Assembly: GCF_003711205.1 (NCBI RefSeq)
Contig: NZ_CP031013.1
Span: forward strand, 3,452,501-3,516,500
Length of the DNA stretch: 64,000 bases
DNA from: Polaromonas sp. SP1
Lineage (GTDB): Bacteria > Pseudomonadota > Gammaproteobacteria > Burkholderiales > Burkholderiaceae_C
Reading direction: 5' to 3'
Made by a program: the position numbers and the translations under genes. Shown in pieces: positions 1-10,120 of this stretch. The notes under the pieces are model-generated. The model saw only the letters and a list, made by a program, of their open reading frames with translations. It ran no database searches and had not been told where the DNA came from. Numbering within the stretch: the first letter of the stretch is position 1; each line of letters opens with the position of its first letter.

Positions 1-971
1 CGGTCGAGAAGATCCGTGCGCAGGTGGGCGACGAGGAAGTCATCCTGGGTCTCTCGGGCGGTGTTGATTCATCGGTGGCCGCTGCGCTGATCCACCGCGC
101 CATCGGCGACCAGCTGACCTGCGTGTTCGTCGACCACGGCCTGCTTCGCCTCAATGAAGGCGACATGGTCATGGAGATGTTTGTCGGCAAGCTGCATGCC
201 AATGTGATTCGTGTGGACGCAGCCGGCCAGTTCCTCGGCCATCTCGCAGGTGTCAGCGAGCCGGAGGCCAAACGCAAGATCATCGGCCGCGAATTCGTTG
301 AAGTTTTCAAGGCCGAGGCCGCGCGGCTCAAAGCCGGCACCGGCGGCCACAAGGGCGCCAAATGGCTGGCCCAAGGCACCATTTACCCTGACGTAATTGA
401 GTCGGGCGGCGCCAAGAGCAAAAAAGCCGTCACCATCAAAAGCCACCACAACGTGGGCGGCCTGCCTGAGCAACTGGGCCTGAAGCTGCTCGAGCCCCTT
501 CGCGAGCTGTTCAAGGATGAGGTTCGCGAACTGGGTGTTGCGCTGGGCCTGCCGCACGATATGGTTTACCGCCACCCGTTCCCCGGCCCGGGCCTGGGCG
601 TGCGCATCCTGGGTGAAGTCAAAAAGGAATACGCCGACCTGCTGCGCCGCGCCGACGCGATCTTCATCGAAGAGCTGCGCAACTTCAAGGACGCGGAAAC
701 CGGCAAAACCTGGTACGACCTGACCAGCCAGGCCTTCACCGTGTTTTTGCCGGTCAAGAGCGTGGGCGTGATGGGCGACGGCCGCACCTACGACTACGTG
801 GTGGCCTTGCGCGCGGTGCAGACCAGCGACTTCATGACGGCTGACTGGGCCGAGCTGCCCTATGCACTGCTCAAAAAGGTCTCCGGCCGCATCATCAACG
901 AAGTGCGCGGCATCAACCGCGTGACCTACGACGTCAGCAGCAAGCCGCCGGCGACGATCGAGTGGGAATAA
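1..971 (+). CDS. guaA: GMP synthase (glutamine-hydrolysing), 3' part
   Basis: The gene is cut by the window start; the reading frame is open from base 3. What remains is the ATP-pyrophosphatase domain and the C-terminal dimerisation domain of GMP synthetase, which converts XMP to GMP with ATP and glutamine-derived ammonia in the cytosol. The P-loop motif LSGGVDSS is encoded at about 51-74. Family landmarks follow, including [24 protein letters not shown] and the C-terminal [10 protein letters not shown]. The amidotransferase domain lies outside the window. The gene is followed after 12 bases by the next gene on the same strand. Confidence 0.97.
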   Translation, partial: VEKIRAQVGDEEVILGLSGGVDSSVAAALIHRAIGDQLTCVFVDHGLLRLNEGDMVMEMFVGKLHANVIRVDAAGQFLGHLAGVSEPEAKRKIIGREFVEVFKAEAARLKAGTGGHKGAKWLAQGTIYPDVIESGGAKSKKAVTIKSHHNVGGLPEQLGLKLLEPLRELFKDEVRELGVALGLPHDMVYRHPFPGPGLGVRILGEVKKEYADLLRRADAIFIEELRNFKDAETGKTWYDLTSQAFTVFLPVKSVGVMGDGRTYDYVVALRAVQTSDFMTADWAELPYALLKKVSGRIINEVRGINRVTYDVSSKPPATIEWE

Positions 972-983
972 AGCGGCCACGGC

Positions 984-1580
984 ATGTCAGCGCAGTCGTC
1001 ATTTCCGGGGTTTGACGAGCCCAAGGCAACTGACCGCCTTTTTCTGGCGCTGTTCCCGCCGCCGGAGATTGCCCTGGAGATCGCCTCGCTGGCCGGCCGG
1101 CTCCGCGCAGACCACGGGTTGCGCGGCCGGCCGCTCGAGGCGGCACGCTTTCACATCACCTTGAACCATTTGGGCGACTACGCCGGTCTGCCGCCCGACA
1201 TCATCAGGCAGGCCGGTACCGCAGCGCGAAAGACCGCAGCCGGCGCAGCGCCGTTTCAGGTCGCGTTCAACCGCGCCGAAAGCTTTGCCGGCAAGCCCCG
1301 TAGCCGGCCTCTGGTTTTGCGCGGGAATGACGGTCTGGCGGATTTGCTGGCCTTTCAGCAAACGCTTGGCACCGCGCTCAAGCAGGGCAACCTGGGTCAA
1401 TGGGCCAAAGGCCCTTATACGCCGCACGTGACCTTGCTCTACGACGACCAGTTGCTGCCGCCAACGCCGGTGCCGGCCATTGGTTGGACGGCGACGGAAA
1501 TGGTTCTGGTGCACAGCCTCCTGGGCGAAACCCGACATGTGCACCTGGAGCGCTGGCCGTTGTCGGGCCGCGGCGCCTGA
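984..1580 (+). CDS. thpR: RNA 2',3'-cyclic phosphodiesterase (2H family)
   Basis: A 198-residue protein of the 2H phosphoesterase superfamily, historically called 2'-5' RNA ligase. Two H-x-T-x motifs are visible, HITL at His57 and HVTL at His148, with the expected spacing of about 90 residues; these are the two catalytic histidines. The length matches the family. It probably hydrolyses 2',3'-cyclic phosphate ends of RNA. It begins 12 bases after guaA, so it could be co-transcribed. The physiological substrate cannot be read from the sequence. Confidence 0.88.
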   Translation: MSAQSSFPGFDEPKATDRLFLALFPPPEIALEIASLAGRLRADHGLRGRPLEAARFHITLNHLGDYAGLPPDIIRQAGTAARKTAAGAAPFQVAFNRAESFAGKPRSRPLVLRGNDGLADLLAFQQTLGTALKQGNLGQWAKGPYTPHVTLLYDDQLLPPTPVPAIGWTATEMVLVHSLLGETRHVHLERWPLSGRGA

Positions 1581-1732
1581 AACGCACCAGGCCTGCTGTC
1601 TCCGCGGATCGCACACTGCCTTAATCCCTGTCGGAAACAGATGTTTTGGCGCTTTTGAATCCGGTGCCTGGCCATTTGCGTAATACTTTGGTGCACATTC
1701 GGCTTTTTTTTGCCTTTCCCTGATTGATTGCG

Positions 1733-2731
1733 ATGCTCCTAGCCCCCATTCCGGACACCGACAACGAGCGCCTGGATGCCTTGCGCAACGGCTTTTGTGC
1801 ATATGCACCGCGTGAGGAGCGGTTTGATCGCATCACCCGCACCGCCAAAAGGCTGCTCGATGTGCCGATTTCCCTGATCTCCATCGTTGAAGAGGATGAG
1901 CAGTGGTTTCGCTCGGTGCAGGGCATCGAGGTCGACCACACCGCACGGGACATCTCTTTCTGCGGCCACGCCGTGGCGATCAACAAACCCCTGTGCATCC
2001 CGGACGCCTGGGAAGACATCCGGTTTCATGACAATCCGCTGGTGCTGGGCCCACCCGGAATTCGCTCTTACCTCGGTTGGCCGCTTGAAATCGCGCCCGG
2101 CCTGCCGGTCGGCTCGCTCTGCGTGATCGACACCATGCCGCGCACCTTCGGGCCTGAAGAGTGGGAGGCGCTGAGAGACCTGGCGGCCATGGCCGAAGCC
2201 GAATTGAGGGTCAGGGCGATGTCCAGCCTGCAAGGCAAGCTGATGATGCGGCTTTCCGCACTGCAGCGCAAAGGAGCCCTCGATCCGCTGACCGGCTGCT
2301 GGAACATCCGGGGATTTCGTGAGCTGCTCGCGTTGGGGGTTGAAGATGCACGTGCCAACGCGACCGACCTGGCGGTCTGCAGCTTGCGCGTGGACAACCT
2401 CGAAGAGGTCGCCGAGGTCGCCGGCTTTTCCAACCACGACGCCCTGACGTTGATGCTGGCGCAAGTCCTGCGGCAGCGGCTGCCGCAAAATGGCGCCCTT
2501 GCGCGCCTGGGCCCCCATGATTTTTGCGCGCTGGTGCCGGCCAAATCAGCCATGGCGCTGGAAGAGGAACTGGCCAAGCTCTCCTTTCCTTCTGCCACAG
2601 TGAACTTGCCGGGCAGCAAGCTCAGGCTCGACATTGCGCTTTCGATTCGCGTGTCGTGGCTGGCAGATCTGGGCCCCAAAGCCAGCGCCGACAAGCTGTG
2701 GGCACATGCGCTGCTGACCCGCGCCGCCTGA
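1733..2731 (+). CDS. GAF domain protein with degenerate GGDEF domain
   Basis: A 332-residue soluble protein starting at ATG 1733. An N-terminal GAF domain (about residues 20-165, with DVPISLISIVEEDEQWF and ISFCGHAV) is followed by a GGDEF-like domain introduced by DPLTGCWN. The catalytic signature is lost: where GG(D/E)EF is expected the protein reads LGPHDF, and no I-site RxxD is evident. It is therefore unlikely to make cyclic-di-GMP and may act as a GTP-binding or protein-interaction sensor. It stands alone, 31 bases before the next gene. Confidence 0.8.
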   Translation: MLLAPIPDTDNERLDALRNGFCAYAPREERFDRITRTAKRLLDVPISLISIVEEDEQWFRSVQGIEVDHTARDISFCGHAVAINKPLCIPDAWEDIRFHDNPLVLGPPGIRSYLGWPLEIAPGLPVGSLCVIDTMPRTFGPEEWEALRDLAAMAEAELRVRAMSSLQGKLMMRLSALQRKGALDPLTGCWNIRGFRELLALGVEDARANATDLAVCSLRVDNLEEVAEVAGFSNHDALTLMLAQVLRQRLPQNGALARLGPHDFCALVPAKSAMALEEELAKLSFPSATVNLPGSKLRLDIALSIRVSWLADLGPKASADKLWAHALLTRAA

Positions 2732-2762
2732 ATTTCCCTGTTTTTGGCCTATGCTTCAGGCC

Positions 2763-3401
2763 ATGTACACGCCGCCCCAATTCAAAGGCGACCGCGCAAA
2801 GGCTGCGGCGCTGATCCAGGAACATCCTTTTGCCAGCCTGATCAGCATCGACGACACCGGTCTGCCCTACGTCACGCATTTGCCGCTGCATCTGGAAGAT
2901 CGCGGCGAGCAACTGGTGCTGCTGGGCCACGTGGCCAAGCCCAACCAGCACTGGCGCTACCTGCAGGCGCGGCCCCAGGCGGTGGTCACGTTTCTCGGGC
3001 CCCATGCCTACCTGTCGCCCAAGGTCTACCCCGACCTGGCGCGCGTGCCGACCTGGAACTACCTCGCCGTGCATTGCACCGTGCAGGCCACGCTGATCGA
3101 AGACCCGGTGGGCAAGGACGCCTTGCTGAAAAAGCTGATCGGCGACCATGAGCCGCCCTATGCCCAGCAGTGGCGCGACCTCGGCGAGGAGTTCGGCCAC
3201 AAGATGATGATGGGCATCGTGGCGTTTGAACTGCAGGTCACCGACTTGCAGTGCAAGGTGAAGATCAACCAGCACCGGCCCGAGTCCCACGCCGCGATGA
3301 AGGCGATGTACGCGGCCGGCAACGAAAACGAGCGCGGCCTGGCCGGCTGGATGGACCGCCTGGGCATGGCGGGTGCAGACAACGCATCGCCGGAGGTTTG
3401 A
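2763..3401 (+). CDS. PaiB-like FMN-binding protein
   Basis: A 212-residue protein beginning MYTPPQFKGD, typical of the FMN-binding negative transcriptional regulator (PaiB) family with a split-barrel flavin-binding fold. Family features seen are EHPFASLISID, HLPLHLE, GHVAKPNQHWR, FLGPHAYLSPKVY and the late helix KMMMGIVAFE. Bacillus PaiB affects protease and sporulation genes, but the biochemical role is not settled, so only family membership is supported. Its stop lies one base before the start of the next small gene, which implies co-transcription. Confidence 0.85.
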   Translation: MYTPPQFKGDRAKAAALIQEHPFASLISIDDTGLPYVTHLPLHLEDRGEQLVLLGHVAKPNQHWRYLQARPQAVVTFLGPHAYLSPKVYPDLARVPTWNYLAVHCTVQATLIEDPVGKDALLKKLIGDHEPPYAQQWRDLGEEFGHKMMMGIVAFELQVTDLQCKVKINQHRPESHAAMKAMYAAGNENERGLAGWMDRLGMAGADNASPEV

Positions 3402-3402
3402 C

Positions 3403-3636
3403 GTGCGCGCTGTTTTCAGCATCGTGAGCCTGCTGGTCGTCCTGGCCATCGTGGGCTTCGTGGTCAAGAAGCAATTGGGCAGCCAGGTGACTGCGGCGCC
3501 ACCTGCGGCCGGCATGCCCGCTGTTTCTCCCGGCGCGACGCCGCAAGCGCAGGGCCAGCAAGTGCAGCAGCAGGTCAAGGAGGCCCTGCAAGGCACCCTG
3601 CAGCAGGCACGACCCATGCCGACTGATGACAAGTGA
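3403..3636 (+). CDS. Small single-pass membrane protein, unknown function
   Basis: A 77-residue protein. GTG 3403 is chosen because GGAGG sits about 8 bases upstream and the paiB-like stop is at 3401. Residues 3-22 (VFSIVSLLVVLAIVGFVVKK) form one hydrophobic segment. The rest is rich in Pro, Ala and Gln and ends in a Gln-rich stretch. No catalytic motif is seen. It is probably anchored in the inner membrane with a periplasmic tail. The function is unknown. Confidence 0.65.
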   Translation: MRAVFSIVSLLVVLAIVGFVVKKQLGSQVTAAPPAAGMPAVSPGATPQAQGQQVQQQVKEALQGTLQQARPMPTDDK

Positions 3637-3645
3637 ATTTTTAAT

Positions 3646-5707
<2,062 letters not shown>

Positions 5708-5781
5708 GGTTGCCGTTTATACCCGCAGCCGCTTGGCAGAGGGGCCCGGGACAGTACGGAGGCAGTGGGATACTTGCAGCC

Positions 5782-6807
5782 GTGAAAAAACATATCTATA
5801 TCTACTCCCCGTCCAGCGCCGTGCGCGACAAGGCAGCCTTCAAACGCGGCGTCAAGCGCCTGACGGCACTGGGCCATGAGGTCGAAGTCGACACCGACGC
5901 GCTGGCGCGCCACCAGCGCTTTGCCGGCGACGACGACACCCGCCTGGCCGCCATTCACCGCGCGGCGGCCAGCGGCGCCGACATCGCCCTGATCTCCCGT
6001 GGCGGCTACGGCCTCACGCGCATCCTGCCGGGCATCAATTACAAAGCGGTCGCCAAAGCCATTGCCGGCGGCACCCGTTTTGTGGGCGTGAGCGACTTCA
6101 CGGCCTTCCAGATTGCGGTGATGGCCAAAACCGGCGCCGTGACCTGGGCCGGCCCCGCACTGGGCGAAGACTTCGGCGCCGAGGCGCCCGACGACATCAT
6201 GGAAGCCTGCTTTGACGACCTGATTGCGGGGCAGGGCGAAGGCACCGGCTGGCAGCTGTCCAAGTCTGCTATGGATTTAATAGCTGAAAGCCCAGTCATG
6301 GCAAGGGCTAAAGATGGATTTATCATCAAAGATGCGGTGCTGTGGGGCGGCAACCTGGCCATGCTGTCTTCGCTGGTCGGAACGCCTTACCTGCCGGCCG
6401 TCAAAGGCGGCATCCTGTTTATCGAGGATGTCAGCGAGCACCCTTACCGGGTCGAACGCATGCTGACGCAACTGTTGTATGCGGGCGTGCTGGCCCAGCA
6501 AAAGGCCATCATTTTTGGCCAGTTCACCAACTACAAACTTGTGCCCCACGACAAGGGCTTCAAACTGGCCTCCGTCGTGACCTGGCTGCAGAGCAAGGTC
6601 AAGGCTCGCGTGCTGACCGGCCTGCCGTTTGGCCATGTGCCGACCAAGGTGCTGCTGCCCGTGGGCCTGAAAACCACCCTGGCGCTGGAAGGCCGCGATG
6701 CTTTCCTGCTCTGGGGCCACTTGGGCGGTGAACACGATCACCATTCGCACGAGCCTCATCACCCGCACGACGCCCATCATGGGCACCACGGACATCACGG
6801 CCATTGA
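5782..6807 (+). CDS. ldcA: LD-carboxypeptidase with histidine-rich C-terminal tail
   Basis: A 341-residue member of peptidase family S66, which removes the terminal D-Ala from murein tetrapeptides during peptidoglycan recycling. GTG 5782 is chosen because the conserved N-terminus KKHIYIYSPSS follows it directly. Catalytic elements are recognisable: Ser in GVSDFTA, Glu in LFIEDVSEHPYR and His in GLPFGHVPTK. Two oddities stand out. The last 25 or so residues carry more than ten His, often in HHGHHGH style, suggesting metal binding. Residues of about 162-180 (SAMDLIAESPVMARAKDGF) are encoded by a copy of the dispersed repeat. Confidence 0.9.
   Translation: MKKHIYIYSPSSAVRDKAAFKRGVKRLTALGHEVEVDTDALARHQRFAGDDDTRLAAIHRAAASGADIALISRGGYGLTRILPGINYKAVAKAIAGGTRFVGVSDFTAFQIAVMAKTGAVTWAGPALGEDFGAEAPDDIMEACFDDLIAGQGEGTGWQLSKSAMDLIAESPVMARAKDGFIIKDAVLWGGNLAMLSSLVGTPYLPAVKGGILFIEDVSEHPYRVERMLTQLLYAGVLAQQKAIIFGQFTNYKLVPHDKGFKLASVVTWLQSKVKARVLTGLPFGHVPTKVLLPVGLKTTLALEGRDAFLLWGHLGGEHDHHSHEPHHPHDAHHGHHGHHGH
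6267..6321 (+). repeat. Dispersed palindrome-headed repeat, copy B (inside ldcA)
   Basis: It reads TGCTATGGATTTAATAGCTG, a spacer, then AAGGGCTAAAGATGGATTT. It matches the head palindrome (GCTAT...ATAGC) and the tail (GGGCT..AG......TTT) of the other copies. It sits in frame within ldcA, between the codons for the catalytic Ser and Glu, and does not break the frame. Confidence 0.65.
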
Positions 6808-6847
6808 TGGGCTGAAAGCCCGGTTTCCGGCTGCTGGCAGGCAAAAA

Positions 6848-6869
6848 TAAACCAGCCGAAGCTGGTTTA
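6848..6869 (-). terminator. Rho-independent terminator
   Basis: A perfect 9-bp stem (TAAACCAGC / GCTGGTTTA) with a CGAA loop. Read on the minus strand it is followed by a T-rich run (TTTATTTTTG), so it fits termination of the minus-strand gene that ends at 6908. It could also act weakly after ldcA. Confidence 0.7.
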
Positions 6870-6907
6870 AAGGACCTTGGAGGCCAGGAAGAAACTGAAA
6901 GTTTTTT

Positions 6908-7258
6908 TCAGGTGGTCAGTGGGCTTGACCGTGAGCTGAGGCCGCGTGGAAGCATGCCTTTAAATTTGTCGCTGATGCGGCTGACCTTTTCGCGGGCGAT
7001 GGTTTCGCCATGCATGGCGGCCAGTACGGCCATCACGTCGCCTCGGGTGTACCAGAGGCCCTGGACGTCCTGGGCATAGCGCACGCGGCGGGTAATTTTG
7101 GGATAGTGTTTTTCGCCGAATTCACCGAGCTCGTCGAGGATGAATTCGCGAATCTCTTCGGTGCGGTCTTCCAGCACGGAAGGTGTCACTTCGCCTGACC
7201 CCAACAAGGCCATGAAACTGCTTTTCAGATTGGGTTTTAACCAGCGCATGTGTTTCAC
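6908..7258 (-). CDS. Conserved hypothetical protein, 116 aa
   Basis: A small cytosolic protein without membrane segments. It is charged in the middle (EEIREFILDELGEFGEKHYP) and has a patterned C-terminal half (GLWYTRGDVMAVLAAMHGE). The frame opens with GTG 7258; ATG 7249, three codons later, is an equally good start. A hairpin terminator lies downstream at 6848-6869. I do not recognise the family and assign no function. Confidence 0.6.
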   Translation of the reverse strand: MKHMRWLKPNLKSSFMALLGSGEVTPSVLEDRTEEIREFILDELGEFGEKHYPKITRRVRYAQDVQGLWYTRGDVMAVLAAMHGETIAREKVSRISDKFKGMLPRGLSSRSSPLTT

Positions 7259-7349
7259 AACTTTCTACCAGACATCCGTGGGTATGTGTTTGCGTTCCCA
7301 TGGAACGGCTTCTTCTGTTAGATTAAGACTGCCCGGGTTCATATGCAAG

Positions 7350-7382
7350 TTGTTTTGTGTGAAATGGTTAACGTAAAACAAC
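7350..7382. other. Inverted repeat in AT-rich intergenic region
   Basis: GTTGTTTT and AAAACAAC are separated by 17 bases, in the 290-base AT-rich gap between the minus-strand hypothetical gene and the aldehyde dehydrogenase. It could be an operator or a transcript hairpin for either divergent gene. No coding sequence is supported in this gap. Confidence 0.35.
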
Positions 7383-7548
7383 AAATGAATCAAGGAGTTA
7401 GTAACCAGATGTCATGTCGATTCTGGAATTGAACACTGTTTAAATCTTTAGGCCTACACAAATTTTTACGAGTGAGCCAAAAGACCTTTTCCCGCCATAA
7501 CCCCCAAAAAACCCCGAATCCCTTCATTTTTCAGGTTGCCTGACCGCT

Positions 7549-8988
7549 ATGAGCACTTCAATGACTGTTTATCCCGCGCACTACATCAACGGCCAATGGG
7601 TCAAGGCCCAGTCTTCCGAAACCCTGCCGGTTCATGACTCCAGCACCGAGGAACTGATGGCGACGGTGCCCGCCGGCACGGCCGCCGAGGCCGAAGCCGC
7701 CGTGCTGGCGGCGCGTGCCGCGTTTGACAGCTGGTCCAGCTTGCCGGTGGAGACGCGCGCAGCCTACCTCGACAAGGTGGCGGCCGGCGTCAAGGCCCGT
7801 ACCGAAGACCTGGCGCTGGCCATTGCCCGTGAGGTGGGCATGCCGCTGAAGATGGCGCGCATGGTGCAGGTCGGCGGCCCGGCCTGGCATTGGGGCAACT
7901 TTGCCAAGGTGGCGCGCCAGTTTGAGTGGGAGAAAAAGGTTGGCAACTCGCTGGTGGTGCGTGAGCCTATCGGCGTGGTGGGCTGCATCACGCCCTGGAA
8001 CTTCCCGCTCAGCCAGATCACGCTGAAAATCGCGCCCGCCATGGTGGCCGGCTGCACCGTCGTGCTCAAGCCGAGCGAAATCGCACCCGTCAACGCCATG
8101 ATCCTGGCCGAAATCATCCATGAGGCAGGCCTGCCGCCCGGTGTCTTCAACCTCGTCAACGGCCCCGGCCCGGTGGTCGGCGAAGTGCTGGCCACGCATC
8201 CCGAAGTCGACATGGTGAGCTTTACCGGTTCGACCCGCGCCGGCAAGCGCGTCGGCGAGCTGGCCAGCCAGTCGGTCAAGCGGGTGGCGCTCGAGCTGGG
8301 CGGCAAGTCGGCCAGCTTGGTGCTGGACGACGCCAATTTCGAGGCGGCCGTCAAAGGCACGGTGTCGGCCTGCATGCTCAACAGCGGGCAGACCTGCTCG
8401 GCGCATACCCGGCTGCTGGTTCCGGCCAGCCGCTATGAAGAAGCCAAGGCGCTGGCCCAGGCCGCCATCGCCAAATTCAGCATTGGCCCCAGCCTGGAAG
8501 AAACCAGCAGGCTGGGCCCGCTGGTCAGCGCCGCGCAGCGCGACCGCGTGCTCGGCTTCATCCGCACCGGCATTGAAGAGGGCGCGGATGTGATCGCCGG
8601 TGGCGCAGACGCACCGGCCATCGCCAGGGGCTACTTTGTCCAGCCCACCATTCTGGGCATCAAGCCGACGGACACGCTCGCGCAGGAAGAAATCTTCGGC
8701 CCCGTGCTGGTGGTCATCCAGTACAAGGATGAAGACGAGGCGGTGGCCATCGCCAACAGCACGATTTACGGGCTGGGCGGCGCCGTGTGGGCCGGCACCG
8801 ATGAGCGCGCCATGAAAGTGGCACGCCGGTTGCGTACCGGGCAGGTGGATATCAACGGCGGGCCCTTCAATGGCCAGGCGCCGTTTGGCGGCTACAAGCA
8901 GTCGGGCAACGGGCGGGAGAACGGCGTCTACGGGTTTGAGGAGTTCCTGGAATTCAAGGCAATGCAGCTCAAGCCCGCCGCGGCCTGA
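7549..8988 (+). CDS. NAD(P)-dependent aldehyde dehydrogenase
   Basis: A 479-residue enzyme of the ALDH superfamily, oxidising an aldehyde to the carboxylate. The diagnostic residues are present: TPWNFPLSQ, general base Glu249 in LELGGKSA, nucleophile Cys283 in NSGQTCSA, and EEIFGPVL. The length is normal for the family. It is monocistronic, with an AT-rich 290-base region upstream. Substrate specificity cannot be deduced; no alcohol dehydrogenase or catabolic partner lies beside it. Confidence 0.9.
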   Translation: MSTSMTVYPAHYINGQWVKAQSSETLPVHDSSTEELMATVPAGTAAEAEAAVLAARAAFDSWSSLPVETRAAYLDKVAAGVKARTEDLALAIAREVGMPLKMARMVQVGGPAWHWGNFAKVARQFEWEKKVGNSLVVREPIGVVGCITPWNFPLSQITLKIAPAMVAGCTVVLKPSEIAPVNAMILAEIIHEAGLPPGVFNLVNGPGPVVGEVLATHPEVDMVSFTGSTRAGKRVGELASQSVKRVALELGGKSASLVLDDANFEAAVKGTVSACMLNSGQTCSAHTRLLVPASRYEEAKALAQAAIAKFSIGPSLEETSRLGPLVSAAQRDRVLGFIRTGIEEGADVIAGGADAPAIARGYFVQPTILGIKPTDTLAQEEIFGPVLVVIQYKDEDEAVAIANSTIYGLGGAVWAGTDERAMKVARRLRTGQVDINGGPFNGQAPFGGYKQSGNGRENGVYGFEEFLEFKAMQLKPAAA

Positions 8989-9107
8989 GATACCGGCAGG
9001 GGCCGGCAGGGAAAAACGGAATCCGGCCCGCCGCGCCGCATTCAAGCTCCGGTCATATGGCTATGTTTTAATTACGCACAATAACTACAAGCAGTTACAC
9101 CAGACCC

Positions 9108-10040
9108 ATGGCAGAAGTTACCGTCGTTTTTGCCGATCTCACAGGAAGCACAGGGGTTTTTGAATCACTGGGCAACGCCAAGGCAACACAGGCCATCACA
9201 CGGCTCACGCAATGGATAGGCAAGGTCTCTGAAGCCTACCGCGGCCACGTCGTGAAGTACCTGGGCGACGGTGTGCTGGTTGTCTTTCCGGACAACGCCG
9301 ACGCCGTCGATGCCGTGATCGAGTTGCAGCGCGTTCACCGCGAACGCATCCGCAACTGGCCCGAGCAACTCAAAATGCGCCTGCAGCTGGGCGTGGCGCG
9401 CGGTGAAATCGTTGAGCAGGACGGCGACTGCTTTGGTGACGCGGTCAATATCGCCTCCCGCCTGAGCGATCTGTCGGGCCCGGACCAGATCCTCGCGACC
9501 GATGTCGTCATCGACCGCCTTCCGCCCGATACGCTGATACGTTCGCGAAACCTGGGCGCCATGGACATACGCGGCCGGGTCGAGGCCTGCATGGTGCACC
9601 GGATCGAGTGGCAATCCGAAGTCGCCTCGGAGGCTTTTACGGTGCCGGCCAGCCTGACGGTGCGTCCTGCCGAGCCTGCCGGGCCGGTACCTGCCATCGA
9701 GTTGTCCTGGCTGGACATCAACACCGCTTTTGTGTCGAGCGACCTGCCGATTTTCCTGGGCCGCGACCACGATGCGGAGTTTGTCGTGACGGACCCGCGT
9801 GTGTCCCGCAGGCACGCCCGGATCGAATGGCGCGCCGGCAAGTTCTACCTGGAAGACGTCAGCAGCTACGGCACCTGGGTGCGCTTTTCCGACAGCACCG
9901 CCGCCGTGGCCCTGCGCCGGCAGGAATGCGTGTTGATGCTGGAAGGCGAGATTGCGCTGGGCGCGCCTTTTGAGGATTTCACGGTGCCGACGGTCACCTT
10001 CAAATTTGCCGACGGCAAAGTGCACCTGAAAAAGAAGTAA
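9108..10040 (+). CDS. Class III adenylate/guanylate cyclase-FHA fusion
   Basis: A 310-residue soluble protein. Residues 1-165 form a class III nucleotide cyclase domain. The two metal-binding aspartates are in VVFADLTGSTG and KYLGDGVLVVF, and the Asn/Arg transition-state pair lies in FGDAVNIASRL. A linker leads to a C-terminal FHA domain (about residues 205-300) with the phosphothreonine-binding signature LGRD, then VSRRHARIEW and YGTWV. It would make cAMP or cGMP under control of a Ser/Thr-phosphorylated partner, but no kinase gene lies nearby. It is a single-gene unit. Confidence 0.88.
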   Translation: MAEVTVVFADLTGSTGVFESLGNAKATQAITRLTQWIGKVSEAYRGHVVKYLGDGVLVVFPDNADAVDAVIELQRVHRERIRNWPEQLKMRLQLGVARGEIVEQDGDCFGDAVNIASRLSDLSGPDQILATDVVIDRLPPDTLIRSRNLGAMDIRGRVEACMVHRIEWQSEVASEAFTVPASLTVRPAEPAGPVPAIELSWLDINTAFVSSDLPIFLGRDHDAEFVVTDPRVSRRHARIEWRAGKFYLEDVSSYGTWVRFSDSTAAVALRRQECVLMLEGEIALGAPFEDFTVPTVTFKFADGKVHLKKK

Positions 10041-10120
10041 CACCGGCGCACCCTGTTGCCCCCTGGCGGCGGGCGGGCCTGTACCATGGCTTCGCGTTAC
10101 GGCTGCAATTTACGGGGAGC

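Noticed and set aside
7558..9045. 495-codon minus-strand frame opposite the aldehyde dehydrogenase
   Set aside because: Shadow frame in high-GC DNA; its product has no family motif, while the plus strand encodes a complete ALDH.
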